From: Thermaceae bacterium
GTDB taxonomy: Bacteria > Deinococcota > Deinococci > Deinococcales > Marinithermaceae
Assembly: GCA_015490435.1 (NCBI GenBank)
Contig: WFXV01000075.1
Location: 1 to 24,659 of the forward strand
DNA: 24,659 nt
Reading direction: 5' to 3'
Position numbers and translations under genes: made by a program. Below are positions 18,374 through 24,659 of this stretch, piece by piece. Within the stretch, counting starts at the first letter, position 1. The number at the start of each line of letters is the position of its first letter. The notes below the pieces were generated by a model that saw only the letters and a program-made list of their open reading frames with translations, was not told the origin of the DNA and searched no databases.

Positions 18374-20188
18374 GTGAAGGTAAATCGTCGCGCCATCACC
18401 ATCATCTTCGGCATCCTCGCCGTGAGCTTCGCCCTCGGTACCATCCTGCTCTTCACCCCGAAGGGGCAGCAGCAGGCCCAGGGGCGGGCGCTGCTTTGGG
18501 TCAACGGCAAGCCCATCTACGAGCTCGATCTCGCCCGGATGCAGCAGTCCGACCCGCTCTTTGGCCTGGCCCCCGAGGGCGCGCTCCGTCCCCTGATCGA
18601 GACCCACTTCATCGAGCAGGTCATCCTGAACGAGGCCCTCGCCCAGGACGCGAGCCGGGTCAAGGTGAGCGCCGCCGAGGTGCGGGACGAGGTGGCCAAG
18701 ATCCGCAAGCAGTTCGGCCTCACCGAGAAGGAGGCCTACGACCGCTTCCTGCAGCAGATCGGCTACACCGATAGCCTCCTTAGGAAGCAGATCCGGCGGG
18801 CGCTCCAGATCCAAAAGCGCTTCGAGGAGATCAAGAAGAAGGTCAAGCTCACCGAGGAGGAGGCGCGCTTTTTCTTCGAGCTCCACAAGGCGAACTACGC
18901 CCCCGAGGACAAGGTCCTCGCGCGGCAGATCGTGGTGGACGACAAGGCGCTCGCGGAGAAGATCCGGGGTGAGCTCGAGGCCGGCGCCGACTTCGTCGAG
19001 CTCGCCAAGAAGTACTCCAAGGTCGGCGCCGACCAGGGCGGGGCGCTCGGCGCCGAGCCCGGCTCCACCGAGCCCGGCCCGGTGACCCGGGTGGTCTTCC
19101 CCGAGGCGGTGGCGGCCGAGGTCTTCAAGCTCACCGGCGGCGGCATCACCCCGGTCATCGAGGCCGGCGGCCGCTACTACATCGTCCAGGTGGTGAAGTT
19201 CCTCCCGGGCGGGGAGGTCAAGTACGAGGAGGTCAAGGACCGGGTCAAGAAGGACGCCCTCGCCATCAAGCAGCAGGGGGCGCTGGAGAACTACGTGCTC
19301 GAGGTCCGTAAGAAGGCCCAGGTCAAGTTCGCCGAGGACTTCCCCTACCAGTACCAAAACCCGGTGGTGGCCCGGATCAACGACGCCGAGATCAAGCTCG
19401 AGGACGTCTCCCAGGTGGTCTTCGCCAACCCGCAGGTCCCCGAGCTCATCCGCCAGGGCCTCGGCGAGCTGGTGGTCCAGTTCTTCTACCCCACCACCTT
19501 GGACCAGCTCGTGACCAACGAGCTCCTTTACCAGGAGGCCAAGAAGACCGGGCTTCCCTTCATCGGCCCCAAGGCCCGCATCGCCTCCGACGTGCAGCTT
19601 TGGAAGACCAAGGACCTCACCGTCACCGAGGAGGAGGTCCGGGCCTACTACGAGAAGAACAAGGCCCAGTTCACCATCCCGGCGACCGCCTCGCTCGCGC
19701 TTGCGCGATTTGAGGACGAGGCCAAGGCCAAGGAATACCGGGAAGGGGTGCTCAAAGGCGAGGACCCCAAAAAGCTCGCCGAAAAGCTCGGCGGGCAGTA
19801 CGTCGAGGCCGAGAAGGCCACCCCCGACCAGCTCCCGCCGGTGCTCCTGCCGGTGGTCTTCGGCGACGCCCCCAAGGAGGAATCCCCCGCGGGTAAGGTC
19901 TCCGACGTGATCAAGGTGGGCGAGAAGGACTACGAGGTGGCGATCGTCCGTGCGGTGACCCCCGAAGTGGTCCGGCCCTTCGAGGAGGTTCGGGCCGAGG
20001 CGGAAAAGCTCGCCCTCGCCGAGAAGCGGGCCGAGGCCGCCCGGACCTGGATCGAGGAGCTCAAAGCGAAGGCCAAGATCGAAAACCGCCTCCAGGAGGT
20101 GCTCGACGCCCTCGCCCCCAAGACCGAGGAGACCAAGGGCGAGGAGGCCGCCCTGGAAAACGAGCAGAAGGAGGAGACGACGCCCTAG
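18374..20188 (+). CDS. Membrane-anchored SurA/PpiD-like peptidyl-prolyl isomerase and chaperone with duplicated fold
   Basis: The 604-residue protein has one N-terminal membrane helix (about 8-28), so the bulk lies outside the membrane as in PpiD. A SurA_N-like helical domain (about 38-170, from LLWVNGKPIYELDLA) precedes a parvulin domain (about 178-280, VLARQIVVDD ... DFVELAKKYSK ... QGGALG ... VFKLTGGGITPVIEAGGRYYIVQV). A second round follows: PVVARINDAEIKLEDVSQVV, a helical part, TVTEEEVRAYYEKNKAQFTI, and a weakly conserved parvulin-like region to about 555. The tail is acidic and Lys/Glu-rich. It should assist folding of exported proteins. The GTG follows GGGAGG by seven bases. A terminator closes the gene. 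Confidence 0.88.
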   Translation: MKVNRRAITIIFGILAVSFALGTILLFTPKGQQQAQGRALLWVNGKPIYELDLARMQQSDPLFGLAPEGALRPLIETHFIEQVILNEALAQDASRVKVSAAEVRDEVAKIRKQFGLTEKEAYDRFLQQIGYTDSLLRKQIRRALQIQKRFEEIKKKVKLTEEEARFFFELHKANYAPEDKVLARQIVVDDKALAEKIRGELEAGADFVELAKKYSKVGADQGGALGAEPGSTEPGPVTRVVFPEAVAAEVFKLTGGGITPVIEAGGRYYIVQVVKFLPGGEVKYEEVKDRVKKDALAIKQQGALENYVLEVRKKAQVKFAEDFPYQYQNPVVARINDAEIKLEDVSQVVFANPQVPELIRQGLGELVVQFFYPTTLDQLVTNELLYQEAKKTGLPFIGPKARIASDVQLWKTKDLTVTEEEVRAYYEKNKAQFTIPATASLALARFEDEAKAKEYREGVLKGEDPKKLAEKLGGQYVEAEKATPDQLPPVLLPVVFGDAPKEESPAGKVSDVIKVGEKDYEVAIVRAVTPEVVRPFEEVRAEAEKLALAEKRAEAARTWIEELKAKAKIENRLQEVLDALAPKTEETKGEEAALENEQKEETTP

Positions 20189-20211
20189 CCCGCGACGCGC
20201 GCCCTGGAAGC

Positions 20212-20237
20212 CCCCCGGCCGAGCCGGGGGTCTGTTT
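20212..20237 (+). terminator. Intrinsic terminator after the SurA-like gene
   Basis: CCCCCGGC pairs with GCCGGGGG around a CGA loop, followed by TCTGTTT. The same T-rich stretch contains the next gene's -10 region, so this is another terminator-promoter overlap. Confidence 0.75.
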
Positions 20238-20241
20238 AAAT
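20233..20241 (+). promoter_or_regulatory. Extended -10 promoter, leaderless layout, of the hypothetical-moaB-aminotransferase cluster
   Basis: TGTTTAAAT fits TGn plus a weak -10 (TTAAAT). The ATG at 20248 follows six bases later, as expected for a leaderless message. AAGGG lies only one base before the ATG, too close for a normal ribosome site. Confidence 0.5.
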
Positions 20242-20247
20242 AAGGGC

Positions 20248-20613
20248 ATGCCCGAAGCCGGGCTCGAGGCCGCGATGGAGGCTTTTCGGAACTTCTTGGA
20301 CGGCGACGAGCAGCGCCCCGGCCTGGTGCCCTGGGACCTCGACGCCGGCGTCGAGCCCCCGCCGGGGGTCGAGCTCCGCTACCGCGCCGACGACCAGACC
20401 CTTTGGGTGCACTTCCGGGAGCACGGCGTCCGCGTCCGCTACCGCTGGAACGGGTTCCGCTGGGTGGAGGAAGAAAGCGACGCCGCCCCGGTGGCGGAGG
20501 CTGAAGACACCGCCCAGACCCTCGCCGCCCTGACCCAGGCGGTGCGCCGGCTGGAGGACCGGCTGGCCCGGCTCGAGCACCTGCTCAAGGGCTGTCTGGA
20601 GGGACGCGGATGA
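20248..20613 (+). CDS. Hypothetical protein with C-terminal coiled coil
   Basis: I do not recognise this 121-residue acidic soluble protein. The first 75 residues look like a small alpha/beta domain: a helix (GLEAAMEAFRNFLDGDE), then Trp/Arg/Tyr-rich strands (LRYRADDQTLWVHFREHGVR and VRYRWNGFRWVEEE). A low-complexity linker follows. Residues about 88-115 (LAALTQAVRRLEDRLARLEH) form a leucine-heptad coiled coil, so it probably multimerises. It overlaps moaB by four bases (ATGA). The coupling suggests co-expression but not a molybdenum role by itself. Confidence 0.75.
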   Translation: MPEAGLEAAMEAFRNFLDGDEQRPGLVPWDLDAGVEPPPGVELRYRADDQTLWVHFREHGVRVRYRWNGFRWVEEESDAAPVAEAEDTAQTLAALTQAVRRLEDRLARLEHLLKGCLEGRG

Positions 20614-21107
20614 TACGGGTAGGCATTCTCACGGTCTCCGACCGCAGCGCCCGCGGCGAGCGGGTGGACACCACCCAGGAGGCGATCCGGGAGGTCCTGA
20701 AAAAGGGCCCTTTTGAAGTCGCCGCCTACGAGGTGGTCCCCGACGAGCCCGCCCAGATCCGGCGGGTGCTGAGGCTCTGGGCGGATCAGCTCGGGCTCGA
20801 GCTCATCCTCACGAACGGCGGCACCGGCCTCGCGCCCCGGGACCACACCCCCGAGGCCACCCGGGAGGTCCTCGACAAGGAGGTCCCCGGCCTGGCCGAG
20901 CTGATGCGGCTCGAGGGGCTCAAGAAGACTCCGATGGCGGCGCTCTCCCGGGGGGTCGCCGGGGTCCGGGGCCGGAGCCTGATCGTGAACCTGCCGGGGA
21001 GCCCCAAGGGAGCCGCGGAGTCGCTCGCCGCCCTCTTGCCGGTGATTCCCCACGCGCTCGAGGTCATCACCGGAAGGTCGTTCGGAGGTGGAATGGAACA
21101 TGCCTAA
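20610..21107 (+). CDS. moaB: Molybdenum cofactor biosynthesis protein MoaB/MogA family
   Basis: The 165-residue protein is a one-domain member of the family that adenylates molybdopterin before molybdenum insertion. ILTVSDRSARGERVDTT is the N-terminal mark. LTNGGTGLAPRDHTPEATR (about 68-86) and LSRGVAGVRGRSLIVNLPGS with PKG (112-134) are the substrate-binding motifs. MoaB and MogA are hard to tell apart from sequence. GGAGGG precedes the ATG by six bases. Its end overlaps the aminotransferase start by eight bases (ATGCCTAA), so all three genes of this cluster are interlocked. Confidence 0.93.
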   Translation: MIRVGILTVSDRSARGERVDTTQEAIREVLKKGPFEVAAYEVVPDEPAQIRRVLRLWADQLGLELILTNGGTGLAPRDHTPEATREVLDKEVPGLAELMRLEGLKKTPMAALSRGVAGVRGRSLIVNLPGSPKGAAESLAALLPVIPHALEVITGRSFGGGMEHA

Positions 21108-22254
21108 CTTCACCTCGCGCCGCGCCGCGTCCGTCCCCGAATCGGTCTTTCTGCTCATGGACCAGGCCAAGGCCCGCCGCCGGAGCTCCGGCGGCGATCT
21201 TATCGACCTCTCGATCGGCTCCTCCGACCTCCCGCCCCCGCGGGAGGCGATGGAAGCCCTGGCCGAGGCCGCCCTCGACCCCAAGACCTACGGCTACTGT
21301 CTGAAGAGCTGCACCCGCCCCTTCCTGGAGGCGGCCACCGACTGGTTCGCCCGCCGCTTCGGGGTGCGCTTCGACCCGGACACAGAGGCCCTCACCCTGA
21401 TCGGCACCCAGGAAGGGCTCGGCCACCTCTTGCTCGCGGTCCTCGACCCCGGCGACGTGCTCCTCCTCCCCGAGGTCGCCTACCCCAGCTACTGGGGGGC
21501 GGCGGCGGTGGCTCAGGCCGAGCCCTACCCCCTGCCCCTCGACGCCGACTACCGGCCGGTGCTCGAGGCGCCCAAAGAGGTGCTCAAAAGGGCCAAGGCC
21601 CTCCTCCTCAACTTCCCCAACAACCCCACCGCCGCCGTCGCCGACCGCGCCTACTTCGAGCGCGCCCTCGCCTTCGCCGAGGAGCACGACCTCCTCGTGA
21701 TCCACGACAACCCCTACGTGGACTTCCTCTTCGAGGGCGAGGCCCTCCCCCTGCTCGCGGTCGAGGGCGCCCGCGCCCGGGCGGTGGAGCTTTTCTCCTT
21801 CTCCAAGTCCTACCACCTGGGCGGGGTGCGGCTCGGCTTCATCCTGGGCAACGCCGAGGCGATCGCCGCCCTGGAGCGTGTCAAGGCCCCGATCGACTTC
21901 AACCAGTACGCCGGCATCCTCCGGATGGGGATCCGGGCGCTCGAGCTCCCCCTAGAGCGCATCCGCCGCGACGTGCAGGTCTTCAAGAAACGCCGCGACG
22001 CCCTGCTCGCCGCCCTCCGCCGCCACGGCATCGTCCTCCCCGCCCCCAAGGCGAGCCTCTACCTCTGGATGCCGCTTCCCAAGGGGATGGACGACGTCGC
22101 CTTCGCCCTCCGCCTGGCCGAGGAGGCGGGGGTCGCCCTTGCCCCCGGCCAGGGGTTCGGGCCCGGGGGCAAAGGGTACGTGCGCTTCGCCCTGGTGCAG
22201 CCCCCCGAGGTGCTCGAGGAGGCCGCCCGGAGGATCGCCGCCTTCCTCGACTAG
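21100..22254 (+). CDS. PLP-dependent class I/II aminotransferase
   Basis: The 384-residue fold-type I aminotransferase has the PLP lysine K236 (FSFSKSYHLGGVRLGF). N175 (NFPNNPT), D203 and Y206 (IHDNPYVD) hold the cofactor, and R362 (YVRFALV) binds the substrate carboxylate. It sits closest to the branch annotated as LL-diaminopimelate or aspartate-like aminotransferases, but I cannot name the substrate. The ATG at 21100 was chosen over the GTG at 21088 because GGAGGTGG lies eight bases before it and it matches the interlocked-gene pattern. Its TAG stop shares the palindrome CTAG with the stop of the convergent ATPase gene. Confidence 0.9.
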   Translation: MPNFTSRRAASVPESVFLLMDQAKARRRSSGGDLIDLSIGSSDLPPPREAMEALAEAALDPKTYGYCLKSCTRPFLEAATDWFARRFGVRFDPDTEALTLIGTQEGLGHLLLAVLDPGDVLLLPEVAYPSYWGAAAVAQAEPYPLPLDADYRPVLEAPKEVLKRAKALLLNFPNNPTAAVADRAYFERALAFAEEHDLLVIHDNPYVDFLFEGEALPLLAVEGARARAVELFSFSKSYHLGGVRLGFILGNAEAIAALERVKAPIDFNQYAGILRMGIRALELPLERIRRDVQVFKKRRDALLAALRRHGIVLPAPKASLYLWMPLPKGMDDVAFALRLAEEAGVALAPGQGFGPGGKGYVRFALVQPPEVLEEAARRIAAFLD

Positions 22255-23513
22255 GGCACCCAGGCAAGGCCGAAGGCCTCGAGCCCGATGTCCTTCTTGT
22301 AGGGCCTGAGCTCGAGGGGACTCGCCTCTTCGGCGAGCTCCAGCCAGCGGGCCTCTATCGCCTCGGCCTCGGCGGCGAGCTCTTCCTCGAGCGCCTGGAT
22401 TTCTTCTTCGAGCCGCCGGATCTCGGCCTTGGACTCCTCCACCTCCTCGGCCGCCCGGGCGCTCATCCGCCTCTTCGCGAGCGCGGCGGTCACCGAGCGG
22501 CGGCGGCCGCCGAAGAGGGCGAGCACGGTCTCGAGGTAGCCGCCCATCTCCTCGAGCTTGCGGCGCTTGAGCTCGGCCTCGTCCTCGGCGAGCTCGCGGC
22601 GCTCCCGCTCGAGCCGCTTTTTGAGCGAGGCGATCCTCCGCCGGTACTTCTTTTCGAGCTTCTTGATCTCCTCCTGGGCCAAGAATCGCGCCTCCCGCCG
22701 CGCCCGCTTCAAGAACGCCTCCTTCGGCTCGTCTGGGCTCGAGGCAAGGTCCAGCGCCTCGTTCACCCAGATCGTGACCCGGGCGTTTTGATAAACCCAG
22801 TCCTTGAAGGCCCGCTCGAGCCGCTTCATCGCCCGGGCGTCGGTGAAGACCGCGGGCAGGGGGGCGTAGCGGGCGCCGACGAGCGGGCGGTCGGGGAGCT
22901 CCTCCCTCGGCTCGACCACGAAATCCTCCCAAGGGACGAGCCCCTTTAGCTCCTCCGGGGGCACCAGCACCGCCACCTCGCTGCTTGCGTGGACGCCGTA
23001 CTTCTTGCGGGCGACCCGGTACTCCGCCTGGGCGAAGAGCTGGGGGTAGAGCGTGCCCTCGCCGAAGAAGTACTCCTCCAGCCAGGCGGGGACCGCCGGG
23101 CGGTCGGGGAGGGCCTCGGAAGTCGGTGCGGCAAGCGGCGCCGTTTCGGCTTCCTTACCCTCCCCGTAGCGCGCCCCCACCAGGGCGTTGAGCTCGGGGA
23201 TCCGCTCTTTGCCAAGCGGCCCCGCCAGGTAGTTCATCACCCAGCGGGTGGAAAAGAGCCTGGGCGCGCCCTCGTGGACGTTTTTCGCCACGAAGACCCG
23301 CTTTTCGAGCCCCGAGATGAGCCGGTCGAGCTCGGCGCGCTCGAGCCCCCCGGCGAGGCTCTCAAGCCCGTCCAGGAGCCGGTTCTTGTCCTGCTCGGTC
23401 TGGAGCCGGCCGATGAACCAGGTCCCGGCGTTGGAAAGCGCCTTGTAGTCGAGGTCCACCGGGTTCTGGGTGGCGAGCACCAGGCCCACCCCGAAGGACC
23501 GGGCCTGCTTCAA
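22251..23513 (-). CDS. HerA/DUF87-type ATP-binding protein, C-terminal part (after a frameshift)
   Basis: This 420-residue frame continues the ATPase begun upstream. LVLATQNPVDLDYKALSNAG followed by TWFIGRLQTEQDKNRLLDGL is the sensor and arginine-finger region that normally follows the Walker B motif in HerA/VirB4-like proteins. A variable middle follows. A long charged coiled coil (about 265-400: EEIKKLEKKYRRRIASLKKR and EIRRLEEEIQALEEELAAEA) lies near the end. The frame could start at TTG 23513, which overlaps the upstream stop TGA as TTGA. However, the TTG is also simply the Leu codon of the ancestral LLKQAR motif. Whether it is translated separately, by frameshifting, or not at all cannot be seen. 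Confidence 0.8.
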   Translation of the reverse strand: MKQARSFGVGLVLATQNPVDLDYKALSNAGTWFIGRLQTEQDKNRLLDGLESLAGGLERAELDRLISGLEKRVFVAKNVHEGAPRLFSTRWVMNYLAGPLGKERIPELNALVGARYGEGKEAETAPLAAPTSEALPDRPAVPAWLEEYFFGEGTLYPQLFAQAEYRVARKKYGVHASSEVAVLVPPEELKGLVPWEDFVVEPREELPDRPLVGARYAPLPAVFTDARAMKRLERAFKDWVYQNARVTIWVNEALDLASSPDEPKEAFLKRARREARFLAQEEIKKLEKKYRRRIASLKKRLERERRELAEDEAELKRRKLEEMGGYLETVLALFGGRRRSVTAALAKRRMSARAAEEVEESKAEIRRLEEEIQALEEELAAEAEAIEARWLELAEEASPLELRPYKKDIGLEAFGLAWVP

Positions 23514-24532
23514 GAGCCTAAGTAAGGGGGCTTTGAGGGCGGCACCCGGGTCGGGGGCAGGTAGCCGTAGACCTCGTCGAAGTAAAGGAGGGCCCGGAGC
23601 CGCTCGGTGCCGCTTTGCCGGAGCGTCCAGGAGAGCAGCTCGCCGAGCAGCAGGGTGACGAAGAACATCCGCTCGGCGTCGTCGAGGTGGGCGAGGTAGA
23701 CCACCGCGTGCCGGGGCCTGCCGCCCTCGTCATAGAGCAGGCGGTCCAGGGAGAGGGGCACGCCCTTCGTCCAAAGGGCAAACCCCGGCGAGGCGAGGAG
23801 GGCGTTCAACCTCAGCGCGAGCTCGGTGCGCGCGCGCTCGGGGAAGAAGGTCTCGAGGTCGAAAACCCCAAGCCGCGAAAAGGGCGGGCGCTGGACGCGG
23901 AGGATGAGTTTCTCCAGGGTGAGGTCCTCGCCCTTTTCCCAGGCGTCGAGCAGGATGCGGGAGACGAGGATGTGCTCCCGGTCCTGCACCGGGTCGAGGT
24001 CGGCGAGCCCCGCGAGGCTCAAAATCGCCGAGGCGGTGGCCGCCACCCGGTCGGCGAGGGCCTCGGCGTCGAGGCCCGTGGGGGCCTTCAGCGAGGCCAG
24101 AATCGAGATCGGGATCCCGGCGGAGGAGCCCGGGGTATAGACCGCGTACCCCACGCGCTCGAGCTCCCGGATCTCGGCCTCACCGAGGCCGTCCCTCTCT
24201 AGGCCCTTTCGCCAAAGCTCGGCCTTCTCCCGGGCGAGTGCCTCCCGGGAAATCCCCCGGCGCCGCGCCTCCCCGGCGCTCACCCAGGGGAGGAAGTCCT
24301 CGGGTCGGAGCTTGGGGAAGTGAAGAAGAAGGTTCGTGAGGTCGCCCTTCGGGTCCAGGACCAAGGCGGGGATCTCCCGCCGGGCCGCCTCCTCCAGGAG
24401 GCCGATCCCGAGCCCGGTCTTACCCGAGCCAGTCATGCCCAGGATCACCGCGTGGGTCACCAGGTCGTCGGGGTCGTAGAGGTAGCGCGACCCGTCTTCC
24501 CGGAGCCTTCCCAGGTAGAAGCCATCCCGCAT
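23510..24532 (-). CDS. HerA/DUF87-type ATP-binding protein, N-terminal part (truncated by a frameshift)
   Basis: The 340-residue frame holds the P-loop ATPase core of a HerA-like protein. These are hexameric DNA pumps or motor ATPases of unknown partner. Walker A is GMTGSGKT (32-39), LDPKGDLTNLL follows, and Walker B is LLYFDE (D319, E320). Just after EVYGYLPP the frame ends in SKPPYLGS-stop. Shifting by one base restores the family sequence PLLRLLKQARSFGVG. The break lies in a run of five Cs (23526-23530 on the plus strand as Gs); six would join the frames into one protein of about 760 residues. The break may be a real mutation or a sequencing error. AGGA precedes the ATG by seven bases. Confidence 0.85.
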   Translation of the reverse strand: MRDGFYLGRLREDGSRYLYDPDDLVTHAVILGMTGSGKTGLGIGLLEEAARREIPALVLDPKGDLTNLLLHFPKLRPEDFLPWVSAGEARRRGISREALAREKAELWRKGLERDGLGEAEIRELERVGYAVYTPGSSAGIPISILASLKAPTGLDAEALADRVAATASAILSLAGLADLDPVQDREHILVSRILLDAWEKGEDLTLEKLILRVQRPPFSRLGVFDLETFFPERARTELALRLNALLASPGFALWTKGVPLSLDRLLYDEGGRPRHAVVYLAHLDDAERMFFVTLLLGELLSWTLRQSGTERLRALLYFDEVYGYLPPTRVPPSKPPYLGS

Positions 24533-24556
24533 GGGTCCATCCTAAGCCGGCCGCCG

Positions 24557-24588
24557 GTTTACCCCCCGTTTACCCCCGGGGGGCAAAC
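24557..24588. repeat. Two direct and one inverted GTTTACCCCC-like half-sites in the promoter region of the last gene
   Basis: GTTTACCCCC occurs at 24557-24566 and 24568-24577, an 11-bp period. GGGGGGCAAAC at 24578-24588 is a near reverse complement of it. Sites repeating at one helical turn suggest cooperative protein binding. They lie 11 bases upstream of the ATG at 24599 and 25 bases upstream of the ATPase gene on the other strand. Confidence 0.5.
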
Positions 24589-24598
24589 TAGGGGCGCT

Positions 24599-24659
24599 AT
24601 GAAAGGGACCAAGCTCATCCAAACCACCCTGTTGGCCCTCGGTCTTTCGGTCTTCGCGC
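24599..24659 (+). CDS. Secreted protein, first 20 codons only (runs off the window)
   Basis: ATG at 24599 opens MKGTKLIQTTLLALGLSVFA, a basic start followed by a hydrophobic core, typical of a signal peptide. AGGGG lies four bases before the ATG. The window ends within the signal peptide, so the product cannot be named. It is divergent from the ATPase gene, with the half-site cluster between them. Confidence 0.6.
   Translation, partial: MKGTKLIQTTLLALGLSVFA

Noticed and set aside
23526..23530. Programmed -1 ribosomal frameshift in the ATPase gene
   Set aside because: The site lacks a good slippery heptamer and I see no strong stimulatory hairpin right after it. An indel or sequencing error is simpler.

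Overview
The window is GC-rich, gene-dense bacterial DNA that looks chromosomal and most like the order Thermales (Deinococcota: Thermus, Oceanithermus or Marinithermus type). The evidence is the monofunctional proline dehydrogenase and P5C dehydrogenase, whose catalytic residue numbering falls within a few residues of the Thermus enzymes, an NSAR/OSBS-type enolase, a long-form TrmB, non-lipoprotein solute-binding proteins, and many promoters whose -10 box sits six bases before a start codon (leaderless style). The genus is an inference.

Layout. (1) 1-3.5 kb: start of a secreted protein on the minus strand, then a GntR/FCD regulator, proline dehydrogenase and P5C dehydrogenase as a tight operon for proline to glutamate. 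A perfect 16-bp palindrome lies over the regulator's start, and an intrinsic terminator closes the operon. (2) 3.5-7.9 kb: an accessory patch with three toxin-antitoxin pairs (AbrB-type + PIN, AbrB-type + PIN, AbrB-type + Doc), an MFS exporter and a 3-hydroxybutyrate dehydrogenase. A decayed copy of that dehydrogenase's 3' end lies on the far side of the second TA pair. This looks like the scar of an insertion or duplication. (3) 7.8-14.8 kb: an NSAR/MenC-type enolase, then a peptide-type ABC importer arranged as binding protein, two permeases, binding protein. The binding proteins are close paralogues, and no ATPase gene is present in the window. Terminators follow the first binding protein, the permeases and the second binding protein. 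(4) 14.8-18.4 kb: trmB, a phage-holin-4-like membrane protein, a YwiC-like membrane protein, a small haem-copper-oxidase-like membrane protein coupled to a tandem Usp protein, and tRNA-Arg(CCG). (5) 18.4-22.3 kb: a membrane-anchored SurA/PpiD-like chaperone with a second degenerate copy of its fold, then a hypothetical protein, MoaB/MogA and a PLP aminotransferase with overlapping ends. (6) 22.3-24.7 kb: a HerA/DUF87-type ATPase split by a frameshift in a C5 run, and the start of another secreted protein behind a repeat-rich promoter region.

I see no CRISPR array, no transposase gene and no complete mobile element. No clearly new multi-gene system stands out. The best leads are the toxin-antitoxin patch with its dehydrogenase scar, the AbrB-Doc pair joined to an enolase gene, the split ATPase, and the paired cysteines throughout the exported parts of the ABC importer.
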